Program-made: the position numbers and the translations under genes
Notes under the pieces: model-generated
Databases searched by the model: none
What the model saw: only the letters and a program-made list of their open reading frames with translations
What the model was told of the DNA's origin: nothing
Shown: in pieces, positions 25,267-34,592 of the stretch
How the letters are laid out: every line of letters starts with the position of its first letter
Numbering within the stretch: position 1 is the stretch's first letter
Assembly (NCBI GenBank): GCA_947177735.1
Contig: CAMWVP010000013.1
Location: 1 to 37,647, forward strand
From: an uncultured Clostridia bacterium
GTDB taxonomy: Bacteria > Bacillota > Clostridia > Oscillospirales > Ruminococcaceae
Direction: 5' to 3'
DNA length: 37,647 bases

Positions 25267-25626
25267 TTATGTTGACTCTGCGAACACTATGATCTTGAAT
25301 TTTGTCTGTTCCAATGCTGCTTTTGAAATAATCCCCATATCAGCGAGTTTGGGCAACTCGGCTTCTATCTCATCTCGGCAAAGCTCTGCATCTAACAAAT
25401 CGAAATGAACTGTGTCAAAATCGTATTCATCACCAGAAGCGAAAATATATCCCAAGTACAAATACGAGTTGTCCATAGGATCGTCAAACAACTGTATTTG
25501 CCCTGTAGTTTGGTTACAAGTATATTCTTCTCCTTGGTTAGTCCATTTCCAATCATCGTATTTGTCTGTCTTAAAATCAGTTAAGTCGTAACCGCCTATA
25601 ACATAGTAATTTTTATCTACACTCAT
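25267..25626 (-). CDS. Hypothetical phage-type protein
   Basis: A 119-residue soluble, acidic protein (VIGGYDLTDFKTDKYDDWKW, GQIQLFDDPMDNSYLYLGYIF) with GAGAGG upstream of ATG 25626. It follows nrdG after about 30 nt and may be in the same operon. I do not recognise a defined function. Confidence 0.7.
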   Translation of the reverse strand: MSVDKNYYVIGGYDLTDFKTDKYDDWKWTNQGEEYTCNQTTGQIQLFDDPMDNSYLYLGYIFASGDEYDFDTVHFDLLDAELCRDEIEAELPKLADMGIISKAALEQTKFKIIVFAEST

Positions 25627-25658
25627 TGTGATAACCTCTCTTACTTATTTAAATAAAA

Positions 25659-26159
25659 CTATCGATTTGTGTTATATAGAACAACAGAACCCTCGTTCAA
25701 CGACTTTTGAACATCTATCACGCGTTGGTTGCTCGATCCGCGCCATTTGAGATTGACGTCCCTCAGACTGTCTATATATTCGCCGTCAACGAGGTAATCA
25801 ATGTACTTCGTTGCTTCAAGTGTCTTGATATCCTCAAATTTGTATCCAGTCCATAGCCATGTCTTTATGCTGCCTCTATGCACATTCTTACAATCGGCTA
25901 ACAATTTGGTAACGGCGGTACTGTTTTCTGCTGCTAACGGTTCTCCACCAAGTATAGATACTCTTTGGGTAGATGGGCTCATAACGAGTTCCATAAATTG
26001 GTTATGGACTTTACGACTCCATTCCTTGCCGCCATTGAAATTCCAAGTATCGGGATTGAAACAGTTGTAACAATGTCTATCACATCCCTGTACGAAGAGG
26101 GCAACCCCGATGCCCTCTCCGTTGGAGATGTCCATTTTTCGTATGCTTGCGTATCTCAT
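25659..26159 (-). CDS. nrdG: Anaerobic ribonucleotide reductase activating protein
   Basis: A 166-residue radical SAM activase. The CxxxCxxC iron-sulfur motif is CDRHCYNC near residue 26, in the typical NrdG context (GEGIGVALFVQGCDRHCYNCFNPDTW), followed by SILGGEPL (the GGE SAM-binding motif) and YIDYLVDGEY. It generates the glycyl radical on NrdD, whose gene ends 6 nt upstream. GGAGG lies 11 nt before ATG 26159. Confidence 0.95.
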   Translation of the reverse strand: MRYASIRKMDISNGEGIGVALFVQGCDRHCYNCFNPDTWNFNGGKEWSRKVHNQFMELVMSPSTQRVSILGGEPLAAENSTAVTKLLADCKNVHRGSIKTWLWTGYKFEDIKTLEATKYIDYLVDGEYIDSLRDVNLKWRGSSNQRVIDVQKSLNEGSVVLYNTNR

Positions 26160-26165
26160 ACGTTA

Positions 26166-29100
26166 TTATTCCTCCAGATCGTGATCGTCAAGATGAATAT
26201 AGCGATCTTTTATCTCTGCTGTTCTGCCTTGATTCCAGAAATTGGTTCCCAAATATCCACAGGTGCGGCGTACTACGTTCATTTTTGTTTTGTCCGTATT
26301 CCCACAATTTGGGCATTGCCAAATAAGCTCGTTATCTTTGTCGATTATCTCGATCTCTCCGTCAAATCCGCATACATGGCAGTAATCACTTTTTGTGTTC
26401 AGCTCTGCGTACATAATGTTCTCGTAGATGAAGCGGATCACTTCAATTACAGCGGGGATATTATTCTGCAAATCCGCACACTCGATATAAGAAATAGCTC
26501 CACCGGGGCTCAACTCTTGAAACTTGCTTTCAATCTGTAGTTTCTTGAATGGATCAATTTTTTCAAACACCGGAACGTGATATGAATTCGTGATATAGTT
26601 ACGATCCGTAATCCCTTCGATAACTCCAAAACGGTCTTGCAGGCACTTTGCAAACTTATAGGTCGTCGATTCCAAAGGTGTTCCATAGAGGGAGTACGCA
26701 ATGTTCTCGTTCGATTTCCACTGATCGCATTTCTGATTGAGCCGCTGCATTACTTCAAGCCCGATTTTTTCTCCTATACCGCCGTCTGTGTGGCTATGTC
26801 CTGTCATATACTTGACGCATTCGTATAACCCCGCGTATCCAAGCGAAATAGTTGAATAGCCGCCGTACAGAAGTTTATCGATCTTTTCACCGCTTGCAAG
26901 CCTTGCGTATGCTCCGTCTTGCCAGATGATCGGCGCGACATCGGAAAGGGTGCCTTTGAGACGTTCGTGACGGCAACGCAGGGCTTTATGACAAAGCTCC
27001 GTTCTCTCCTCAAATAATTTCCAGAACTTATCGAAATTTCCCTTTGACGACAGTGCAATATCTGGGAGATTGAGTGTCACCACTCCCTGATTTATTCTGC
27101 CATAGTATTTTGACTTTCCATTTTCATCAACATACGGGGTGAGGAAGCTTCGGCAACCCCATTAACATTCACACAGTTCGCAACGCTGTGCAGTTCTCTT
27201 ATGAACTTCCCTATGTCACCATAGGATATTAGACTATATCACTAACCAACAAATGTTGGTCACCCACCATTTCGATTTAAACGGACTTATTATCCCATTG
27301 CCGTACTGCCATTAGCTTGCAGCTCTACGCTATTATTACACTTTCATGCATTTTCGCTAGTCGTTAGGCTTTTAAGAATTGATTATGTACTTGATTTCTG
27401 ATATACCATGTTTAAGATACCCTTTGTTCTTGCCGTGAACCCAGAACTTGACTGCCGCTTTTGTAACTCCATAATCTGTGGCAATCTCTTGACAGCAGTT
27501 GTAAATTCTGGTTTTCCCATTATACAAAACAATCCGAATGGGTTTGTATTCTTTATCTCCATATTTCCTTGAATGTAACTCGTTTTCTTTCTTGCTAACC
27601 CATTCAAGATTATCTACACTATTGTTTAATGTATTGCAGTCCTTGTGATTAACTTCAGGCAAGTTTTGAGGATTATCTATAAAATGCTGTGCAACAAGAC
27701 GGTGACGGAAAAATTTTTCTTTTTCAGGCATATGTCCCTTATGATAAAGACAAACTCGGCAATATCCGCCTGTATTTATATCTCCAATTAGCATATGCCT
27801 TGTGATTTTGTTTCTTACTTCACCATCTGTATTAACTTCATAATACTCTTCCCAACCTTTAATATTTTTCCACATCAGAAATCCCTCCTTTCAGTACAGA
27901 TTTAATCAATTCAATTTAGCAAGGTAAGTAACCTATTTTTATAGGCTTCCTCCTTTTAAGTGAGTTTGCTAATACCGTCACCAGCATTAGGCACAGGTTT
28001 TGTTTATGCAGGGATAGCATTGACCATTTCCGTTCTGGTCTATCTTCAGCCGTTTCATAACCTTTTCGCTGATATAATCTGGAACCATTCGCTTGGCAGT
28101 ACACTCGGCAGACAACTTAGTAAGGTAAAAATACTTGCTGTCATCATGAATGTTGCCCTCTTCAAGCACATAAAGCAGCTTAGGGAAAGCCTGCGTTACA
28201 TACACGCCAACACTGTTTTTCATTGACTGTATGCGCTGCTTGAGAAATTCTTCAATCAACATCGCCAGTTCTTCCTTGTATTCATCGGTTTCGCCGAGAT
28301 ACATGAATACGCTTAAGAAGGGAGCCTGCCCATTAGTGGTCGACATACTGTTGACTTGATAATTGAATGTCTGAACGCTGTCGGTGATCTCTTTATTTAA
28401 ATCAAGTTTCGCGAATTTTACCGCCTGACTTTCTTCAAAGCCCCACTCTTTATACTTTCGGACATACCTCTCGAAGCTTAACCGTACAAAAGGCGCGAGT
28501 GCGGTCAAGGTGATCGTTGCTCCACCATACTGGCTAGACGTAACGGCTGTGATGATTTGTGTCGCTATCGTCATTGCTGTGAGAAGCCTATGCGGTTTTT
28601 CAATCTTGACCCCGTTGATGACAGTTCCGTTTTGCAGCATATCCTCAAGGTTTATCAAGCCGCAGTTATGAATGTGCTCGATAAAATAATCTGTATCGTG
28701 AAAATGCAATATGCCGCTGTTATGCGCTTTTACCACATCTTCGGGGAGTAAGAAGCGTTTTGTAATATCATCACTTGTGATGCCCGCGAGATAGTCCCGT
28801 TGAACAGTTACAATAGTAGCGTTCTTGTTGGAATTCTCGTTATTCCAATAATCGTTGGTTCCGTCGATAAGCTCCAAAATATTCTTGTCGGTGGTGTTGC
28901 TTTCTCTTACTAACCCACGCTTATACCTATATGTAATATATGCTTTGGCAACAATCTTGTCTATTGACATAAGTTCCGATTCAACAACATCTTGAATGTA
29001 TTCAATATCAACTATGGAAGTATTTACGTTTCGCAGAAGAATATCATATACCAATTCTGGAACTTCATCAATCTGTTGTTTCTCTCGTTCACCAAAGCTG

Positions 29101-29216
29101 CTACTGTATACCTCTTTATATGCCTTTTCAACAGCGAGACGAATCTTCTCTTTATCGAAGGGAACTATCGTACCATCACGCTTTTTTACTTTAAGGTTCA
29201 TCAAAAATAGACTCAA
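26166..29216 (-). CDS. nrdD: Anaerobic ribonucleoside-triphosphate reductase, split by a group I intron
   Basis: The gene is in two exons, 29216-28006 and 27159-26166; joined they give 734 residues in frame. Start is TTG 29216, set by AGGAGG 7 nt upstream; the ATG at 29201 is too far from it. Exon 1 carries the ATP cone (VKKRDGTIVPFDKEKIRLAVEKA) and most of the barrel. The splice restores YPC-MGCRSFLTPY, the conserved NrdD block around a probable active-site Cys. Exon 2 ends with a zinc ribbon (CHVCGFD, CPNCGN) and the glycyl-radical loop RRTCGYLGTNFWNQGR. The enzyme reduces NTPs to dNTPs without oxygen, activated by the adjacent NrdG. Left unspliced, exon 1 would end shortly after YPC at a stop in the intron. 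Confidence 0.93.
27160..28005 (-). mobile_element. Group I intron in nrdD
   Basis: The 846-nt insertion is bounded as group I introns require: exon 1 ends in T (28006), the intron ends in G (27160), and joining 28006 to 27159 restores the NrdD frame exactly. The RNA contains the P7-like pair GACTA (27358-27362) and GATATAGTC (27232-27240), the latter typical of the 3' strand of P7. It contains a 167-residue HNH endonuclease gene in a peripheral loop. Phage T4 nrdD also carries a group I intron (sunY). Confidence 0.85.
27372..27875 (-). CDS. HNH homing endonuclease of the nrdD intron
   Basis: A 167-residue protein with GGAGG 7 nt before ATG 27875. It has an N-terminal NUMOD4 motif (WKNIKGWEEYYEVNTDGEVRNK), an HNH core (HRLVAQHFIDNPQNLPEVNHKD...NNSVDNLEWVS) and a C-terminal DNA-binding region (NCCQEIATDYGVTKAAVKFWVHG). 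Proteins of this type cut intronless alleles and drive intron homing. It lies wholly inside the intron and has no visible damage. Confidence 0.92.
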   Translation of the reverse strand: MWKNIKGWEEYYEVNTDGEVRNKITRHMLIGDINTGGYCRVCLYHKGHMPEKEKFFRHRLVAQHFIDNPQNLPEVNHKDCNTLNNSVDNLEWVSKKENELHSRKYGDKEYKPIRIVLYNGKTRIYNCCQEIATDYGVTKAAVKFWVHGKNKGYLKHGISEIKYIINS

Positions 29217-29239
29217 GTTAATTCCTCCTAAAACAACAA

Positions 29240-30103
29240 TTAAAAGTCAAGTACTTCAAATAATGAAGCAATTAAATCCGCCCAATCTCTACGGTCGTGC
29301 CACAACGAACAAGCCTTGTCATCTATGTAGAGGTCTGCTCCGATTTTGCGGCAGTCGTTTCCCCAAATCTTTACTCTTTCAGGAGAATTTTCGTTGGCAC
29401 GGTCGATCGGTACATTATTCTCCTTGCACCAATCCAACGCATCTTTCAGTTCTTTCCCCTCGCGGCAAGTATTGAGAATTATCTCGGCTCCTTTTGCCTT
29501 TGCCTTACGGAGAAAGTCAATTGTTTCAGGAATAGGGGAGATAATTCTAGGGTAAACCGTTTTGGCTATTGTATCATCAAAATCAACCGCTATAACTTTG
29601 CCTGCCCATTGTTGGTTGATTTGTTCTGCAAAATCTTCCACAATTAACTTAAACTCATCCAAAGAACCATAATTTTGAAGTTGGTAGTCATACTCATATT
29701 TGTATACATTAGCATCAGCGGAATTTGAAACGGGAGCTGACAAGAGCCTTTCTATTAAGATTGTCTTAGCTCCATACCGCTTAACGGCCTTTTCAATTTC
29801 ATCGGGTTCTCTTATGTCGATCAATAAAACCCTAGTTTTATCGTCCTTCTTGAACTCTTCGACTTGCTTGTCGAGGTAGTTCCAGATGTAATCTCCTTGT
29901 GAGTTTACGAACTTCTTTAACTCACAAAGGAACTTTCGAGCTTCATCCGTTTTGTTGCCGTTCCAACCGAGCGACTGAGCTGCTTGCTTCACAGGCGTTA
30001 TGCTCGATATGTGCTTGGTTGGGATATGCTCGTTGAGCAGATCAGTAAAGGTGTCTTTGCCGGCTCCGGCTGTACCGTTTAATATGAAAATTTGCTTATT
30101 CAT
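29240..30103 (-). CDS. Fusion of dNMP kinase-like domain and HAD phosphatase-like domain
   Basis: A 287-residue protein. ATG 30103 has GGAG 8 nt upstream and directly begins the kinase domain, so I prefer it to in-frame codons upstream. Residues 1-165 form a P-loop nucleoside monophosphate kinase (FILNGTAGAGKDTF as Walker A; LLIDIREPDEIEKA), similar to phage deoxynucleotide kinases. Residues about 175-287 form a HAD-like domain (IAVDFDDTIAKT with the two Asp of motif I; NTCREGKEL; ADLYIDDKA). Kinase plus phosphatase on nucleotides in one chain is unusual. The HAD part might be a 5'-nucleotidase or polynucleotide phosphatase. It lies between the methyltransferase and nrdD in the same direction. 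Confidence 0.85.
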   Translation of the reverse strand: MNKQIFILNGTAGAGKDTFTDLLNEHIPTKHISSITPVKQAAQSLGWNGNKTDEARKFLCELKKFVNSQGDYIWNYLDKQVEEFKKDDKTRVLLIDIREPDEIEKAVKRYGAKTILIERLLSAPVSNSADANVYKYEYDYQLQNYGSLDEFKLIVEDFAEQINQQWAGKVIAVDFDDTIAKTVYPRIISPIPETIDFLRKAKAKGAEIILNTCREGKELKDALDWCKENNVPIDRANENSPERVKIWGNDCRKIGADLYIDDKACSLWHDRRDWADLIASLFEVLDF

Positions 30104-30137
30104 TTGTTTTTCTCCTTCTTGCTCGACTACAATATCA

Positions 30138-30935
30138 TCAAACACTCAACTTTACTTGCTCAGAATCGTTACCGAAATTAAGCATTTTTTCTTTTGCATC
30201 ATTATAGAACTTTTTTGATACCTCGAACCCATATGAATTTCTACCTATTTCGTAAGCTGCACGGAGGGTAGTTCCGCTGCCGGCAACGGGATCGATAACC
30301 ACATCTCCCTCATCGGTAAAAATCTGTATCAGTTGTTTCAGTAATCCAACAGGCTTTTGTGTGGGGTGAATTTTAGGATACTCATTCTTGTTATCTCGCT
30401 TCCACTCAAACCAGTTGAATATCATCTTACCTTTTTGAGTTTCAGAACGACCGTTATTAAATTTCGGGAGTTTGTCGCGATACAACACAACAGCGTGTTC
30501 GACTGCACCCACGATTTTCATATTCGCTTTAAGTACCTGCGCCGAATAATTCTTAATAAAAAACAGCGGATAGCTGTTTTTAAAGCCGTATCTCTTGCCG
30601 TAGTCGATAACCATAGGAATTTGATCAAACGCACAAAACACAATCATAGCAGGAGCCTTATTCGTTTCCTTGGGTTCTTTTACAAGAAGCCTGCTGCAAA
30701 AGTGCATATACTCGGCAATTCTGAACTCATTATCCGTGCTGAAGAATGCTTTTCCGGCTTTCTTGCTTTCTCCTTGCTTGTTGTCCCCATTTATGTACCA
30801 TTCGGGGTTTGATGCGTATGCGTTCGCTCCGAGATTATAGGGGATATCAGCTATTACAAGCTGTGCTTTGGGAATCCCGTAGCATTTGTAATTCTGGAAG
30901 TTGTCGTTGAACAACTCACACTTTATCTTGCTCAT
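30138..30935 (-). CDS. Site-specific DNA methyltransferase (N4/N6, beta class)
   Basis: A 265-residue enzyme with the motif order of the beta class: catalytic motif IV (IADIPYNLG, DIPY instead of DPPY) near residue 30, the target-recognition region in the middle, then motifs X and I at the end (HPTQKPVGLLKQLI; VIDPVAGSGTTLRAAYEIGRNSYGFEVSKKF). It transfers methyl from SAM to adenine N6 or cytosine N4. No restriction enzyme is adjacent, so an orphan phage methylase that protects the element's DNA is likely. The recognition site cannot be deduced. Confidence 0.9.
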   Translation of the reverse strand: MSKIKCELFNDNFQNYKCYGIPKAQLVIADIPYNLGANAYASNPEWYINGDNKQGESKKAGKAFFSTDNEFRIAEYMHFCSRLLVKEPKETNKAPAMIVFCAFDQIPMVIDYGKRYGFKNSYPLFFIKNYSAQVLKANMKIVGAVEHAVVLYRDKLPKFNNGRSETQKGKMIFNWFEWKRDNKNEYPKIHPTQKPVGLLKQLIQIFTDEGDVVIDPVAGSGTTLRAAYEIGRNSYGFEVSKKFYNDAKEKMLNFGNDSEQVKLSV

Positions 30936-30975
30936 TTAGATTATTCCTTTCATAAGTTAATAAAATTCTCATTTT

Positions 30976-31398
30976 CTATATCCCGATTTCATTAATTTCA
31001 AGCCCCAAGTACTCTACATTTTCGCAAAACGAGAGTTGATTAAAGGCTTCGTCTAAATATCCTTCAGCGCAACTCTTGCACAGAAAGATGCCATCTATAA
31101 TACAGGCAGCGTTTTCCGCGTTACACCGTTCGCAAGTATCCTTGCCTTGATAAGTCAGATCATAATTGTCTGTAACGGTTTCTATTTTTTGCGTAAAATT
31201 AAGGGAATTGAAAACATCTTTTATGTAATCTATTGTGCAGCTTTCACAAAATTCATCCCCATCAATGTTATATTCTGCTTCGCAGTCACAACCACGATTA
31301 TCACATATATGAACTGGCACGTTTATATATGGGCAACTGTTCCCCATACATCCCATATCAGATGGGCACCCAACACATTCATCTCGTATTCTGATCAT
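30976..31398 (-). CDS. Cys-rich zinc-ribbon protein with internal duplication
   Basis: A 140-residue protein with about 20 Cys. The N-terminus (MIRIRDECVGCPSDMGCMGNSCPY) is a motif recurrent in small clostridial phage-related proteins. Two similar segments follow: CDCEAEYNIDGDEFCESCTI then IKDVFNSLNF, and CNAENAACIIDGIFLCKSCA then LDEAFNQLSF. They suggest a tandem duplication of a zinc-knuckle unit. Function is unknown. Confidence 0.7.
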   Translation of the reverse strand: MIRIRDECVGCPSDMGCMGNSCPYINVPVHICDNRGCDCEAEYNIDGDEFCESCTIDYIKDVFNSLNFTQKIETVTDNYDLTYQGKDTCERCNAENAACIIDGIFLCKSCAEGYLDEAFNQLSFCENVEYLGLEINEIGI

Positions 31399-31429
31399 TT
31401 TACCTGCTACTCAAAATATGGACAAACAC

Positions 31430-31563
31430 ATCCATACCGAGAAAATTCCTGCTTCAACCTATATGCTTTCATAATCGTTGCCAATATACTACTCACAAGT
31501 TCTTGTATAGTCCACAGGCGTAAATTCCCGACTAGCCATCGGTACACACTTACAATCGCTTTG
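31430..31563 (-). ncRNA. Probable right end and omega-RNA region of the TnpB element
   Basis: Sequence directly after tnpB has features common to IS200/IS605 right ends: GGGAATTTACGCCTGTGGAC, a hairpin-prone ACAAGAACTTGT, and GAAGCAGGAATTTTC near 31440-31455. TnpB guide RNAs are transcribed from this position. The exact end is not determined. Confidence 0.4.
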
Positions 31564-32739
31564 TTATGCGAGTTTGTAAGTTAAAACATCTCTTAAATTA
31601 AGACTTGCGTTATAATCTCTATCCGCTGTATAGCCGCATTCACAGACGTATGTCCTGTCCGATAATCTTAAATCGGACTTCACACAACCACAATTGTGGC
31701 AAGTCTTACTAGAAGAGTAGAAACGATCCGCAATCCTCAATTCAATCCCAGTTCGTTGCACTTTGCCATGAGTTTAGTTCTAAACTCGAAGAATTTCTGA
31801 TGTGCAATGGCTTCGGAGAGATGTCTGTTCTTCATCATACCCTTGACATTTAGATCCTCAATGGTTATCCACATTGGCTTGGTTTTCACCAATTCGGATA
31901 TTACCTTGTTAAGATAGTCTGTTCTAATATTGTCAAGTCTCTGATGAAGCTTCTGTACCTTCAGCTTTTGCTTTTGGATATTTTGCCGAGCAGCTACTCC
32001 TTTCAAAATATTTGATTTTTTACAGCCCTCGTATTTCCTCGAAAGACTGCGCTGTTCTCGTTTAAGTTTCTTTTCAAGTTTTCTTATCCGAGAACTCTTG
32101 TTTATATTCTTATAGGTTTCACCGTTTGAACAAACAGCAAAATCCTTTAAGCCTAAGTCAATCCCTATACTATCACCGGGCAAGCAAGGTTTTGGCATAT
32201 TTCCCTGTTCAACGAGAACAGATACATAGTATCTTCCCGCTTTGCAAGAAACCGCACCGCTTTTAATAATATGCGAATTTGGGTTTGTCGGTATGTAACC
32301 CTTTTCCTTTAACTGCACCCAGCCGAGAGTAGGAATTTCTATCCTATGCCGTTCGCAATGGATAACAGATTTAGCGTCTGTCTTAACAAAGTACATTTTT
32401 ACATCAGATTTACCTTTTTTCTTGAATCTAGGGAAACGAGATTGCCCTTTGAAGAAGTTCTTAAAGGCACGTTCTGCATTCATAATGCTTTGTTTTACGG
32501 ACTTACTGCTGACTTCCTTTATCCATTGGTATTCGGAGTTGAGGGGAATAAAATCATTGTTAAGCCACTTTGAAAAATCCATACCTGATACGAACCGATT
32601 TTCACTTTTGTACACTTCCTTGTTATGAGCCAAGTAGAAATTACACATAGCGGCAAGTACCTATCGTGCGATTGATTATCTGCCTTTGCTCAGATGTTGG
32701 GTTTATTTCGGTTTTGTAGCTCTTTAGCAATGGATTCAT
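31564..32739 (-). pseudogene. tnpB: tnpB of an IS605-family element, two frameshifts
   Basis: Reading from ATG 32739 gives MNPLLKSYKTEINPTSEQRQ...GTCRYV, then a TAA. The protein resumes in another frame at about 32650 with NFYLAHNKEVYKSE, as if 2 nt were lost. It continues through the RuvC-like nuclease (GIDLGLKDFAVCS, IEDLNVKG) to KCNELG, where about one nt is missing near 31743-31749. It resumes IELRIADRFYSSSKTCHNCG with a zinc finger and the last RuvC Asp in DRDYNASLNL. All three catalytic acids remain but in separate frames, so the nuclease is probably dead. No tnpA is seen, and the left boundary lies somewhere in 32740-32819. Confidence 0.85.
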
Positions 32740-32819
32740 CCTTTCCTTGAAGACTAACATATTTCTATGTTTGGCTATATTTTTCAATGTTTTAAATAAT
32801 CATTGATTACCTCCACTTG

Positions 32820-33583
32820 TTATCTGGTTTCATAAGTATCCCAATCCTCAGAATCATCTCTGCCAAGATATTCCATTTTAATGATGTTGCCACTGAATTT
32901 GGGAATGCAATTTAGACTTCCGTAAGCATAAACACTTGCTTCCAACACATCATCATCTATGATGAATTCAATTACATTAGCACAATCCACACCATCATAG
33001 TCTATGCACGGAGCATACATATTAGTGTCATCGCAATCACAAGGATCCTTGCCATCTCCTAAGATTACTGTGAATTCATTACCGCTATCAAGGGTTATTT
33101 TAAATCGATCTCCGATATTCACCGAGTAAAATTCACCCAAAGCAACAATATAATCATTATTAAATCTTCTCAGCCCGTCATCATCGGTATAGGCAGCCTG
33201 CTGTAAACGATAATGCGAGTATACCACAGACTATAATATCTGTAATCGGTATAGGTTTTGACGTGTGTTGGCAAGGTAGGGAGAGGAACCGATTCGCCAA
33301 TATCGAACTTCATACCCTCTACTTCGGTCAATGTTTTAGGCGGAGTTGTTTTTTCTGTAACGAGGGTAACATCGCTTTGAGAGCTTTTTGATTTATCTGT
33401 GGTAACGCTATAAGAGTAATCGGTTAATGCGCTCTTGACTTCCGCCTTAATGATTTCTGCACAATTGCAATTTGCTTCGGGCTGTTTCGCGGTATTGCCT
33501 CGAAAAAATATAAAAAAAGCAATGGTTAATATCATCAATGCAAACATTATAATATAGTTTACATTCTCCCCGTTGTTTCTCAT
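32820..33583 (-). pseudogene. Membrane-anchored exported protein split by a frameshift
   Basis: The first frame (33583 to 33170) starts MRNNGENVNYIIMFALMILTIAFFIFF, one membrane anchor, then a Ser/Thr/Lys-rich linker and a domain opening VKTYTDYRYY. The rest of that domain is in another frame down to 32820 (YRLQQAAYTDDDGLRRFNNDYIVALGEFYSVNIGDRFKITLDSG...DTNMYAPC). This is a beta-rich domain common in secreted Firmicute proteins, where DYR is normally followed after about ten residues by LQQ. The break is near 33225-33232. The total length is not a multiple of three. It is the first gene after a perfect promoter at 33650-33678. Confidence 0.65.
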
Positions 33584-33649
33584 AAATTTATTCCCCTTTC
33601 TTTGTGTTGAATTTTATGGCAAATAGTAAAAACGGATTGTTGTAACTAT

Positions 33650-33678
33650 ATTATAACACGCGGATTTTATTTTGTCAA
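33650..33678 (-). promoter_or_regulatory. Consensus promoter for the minus-strand genes
   Basis: TTGACA (33673-33678), a 17-bp spacer and TATAAT (33650-33655) on the minus strand: a perfect sigma-A consensus, likely driving the run of minus-strand genes below 33583. Confidence 0.85.
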
Positions 33679-33707
33679 GTGTTTTTTTAAAAAAAATAAA
33701 AATTTTT

Positions 33708-33740
33708 CCGAATCACCCTGTCGAGTCAGGGGTGATTCGG
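33708..33740. repeat. Inverted repeat between divergent promoters
   Basis: CCGAATCACCCTG pairs with CAGGGGTGATTCGG with one bulged base. It lies between the two divergent promoters at 33650-33678 and 33778-33806, so it could be an operator or an isolated terminator of an earlier transcript. No long T-run follows directly. Confidence 0.45.
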
Positions 33741-33777
33741 ATTATCCAATTGAATGTTCAATTTATTGCTTCAATTC

Positions 33778-33806
33778 TTGACTTTTTCTATAAAATGGTA
33801 TATAAT
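33778..33806 (+). promoter_or_regulatory. Promoter of the 214-residue membrane protein
   Basis: TTGACT (33778-33783), a 17-bp spacer and TATAAT (33801-33806), 31 nt upstream of the start codon. Confidence 0.82.
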
Positions 33807-33837
33807 ATAAATAACAAATTGATAAGGAGGAAATATT

Positions 33838-34482
33838 ATGGATTCAAATTTATTTTGGTGCGTTATGGGAATTTCTGGCAGCACTATTGTTAGCCTTTTA
33901 TTTTATTTCATAGGTAAAAGTCGCAAAAATTTAACTTACGAAATTAAAACCACTTGTATCATTTCGAATAAAATACAACAAGTTAAAGATTTGGAAGTTA
34001 GGTACAAGTCAAGCGAAATAGAAAATTTATATTGTTCCACAATTACAATAAAAAATATAGGGAATTCAATTATAAAAAGCCAAGATTTAGTTCCCTCATG
34101 CCCAATACATATATTAACATCTGGACAATTTTTAAATGCCGAACCTTATTGCATTGACTCACTCCCCAAAAATAAGGCAACTGTTTATAGTTTGTCTCAG
34201 CGGGAAACTGATGGAATATGTAAAAATATTGAATTCAACTTTGATTACATACCGAGAAAAGCTATCATTACTTATTCCTTGTTCCATACGGGGGATATAA
34301 AGCTTGAAGGTGATTTAATGGATGGAAAAATAATAGCTGTTGATAGTCAAAAAAATAATTTCAAAAAGAAATATGCTTTCTTATTAAATGAACATTCATC
34401 TATTTTTTCCAGTTTGTTGGGAGGGATTACCTCCTTAACAACTGCTTTAATAGCTTATTTAATAGAGTTAATGTTCAAATAG
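33838..34482 (+). CDS. Membrane protein with helices at both ends
   Basis: A 214-residue protein with AAGGAGG 7 nt before ATG 33838. Residues about 5-25 (LFWCVMGISGSTIVSLLFYFIG) and about 190-212 (SLLGGITSLTTALIAYLIELMF) are membrane helices. Between them is a beta-rich soluble domain of about 160 residues (CSTITIKNIGNSIIKSQDLV, FNFDYIPRKAIITYSLFHTGDIKLEG) reminiscent of the soluble halves of some phage-defence membrane proteins. No named family is recognised. It is very AT-rich and has its own promoter, like the two genes near the window end, so it is probably accessory cargo. Confidence 0.75.
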   Translation: MDSNLFWCVMGISGSTIVSLLFYFIGKSRKNLTYEIKTTCIISNKIQQVKDLEVRYKSSEIENLYCSTITIKNIGNSIIKSQDLVPSCPIHILTSGQFLNAEPYCIDSLPKNKATVYSLSQRETDGICKNIEFNFDYIPRKAIITYSLFHTGDIKLEGDLMDGKIIAVDSQKNNFKKKYAFLLNEHSSIFSSLLGGITSLTTALIAYLIELMFK

Positions 34483-34592
34483 TAATTCAATGATACAGGC
34501 GATTTTCTTTAACTTTAGCGCGGCATTCTCCATTAAAAACACTCTCCCATTATAATAAGGAAGGTCACATATATCTGGATTATATGTAGTAT
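34483..34592. other. Short gap, nothing recognised
   Basis: Between the membrane protein and the broken DUF3307 gene. No terminator, promoter or gene is recognised. Confidence 0.3.
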
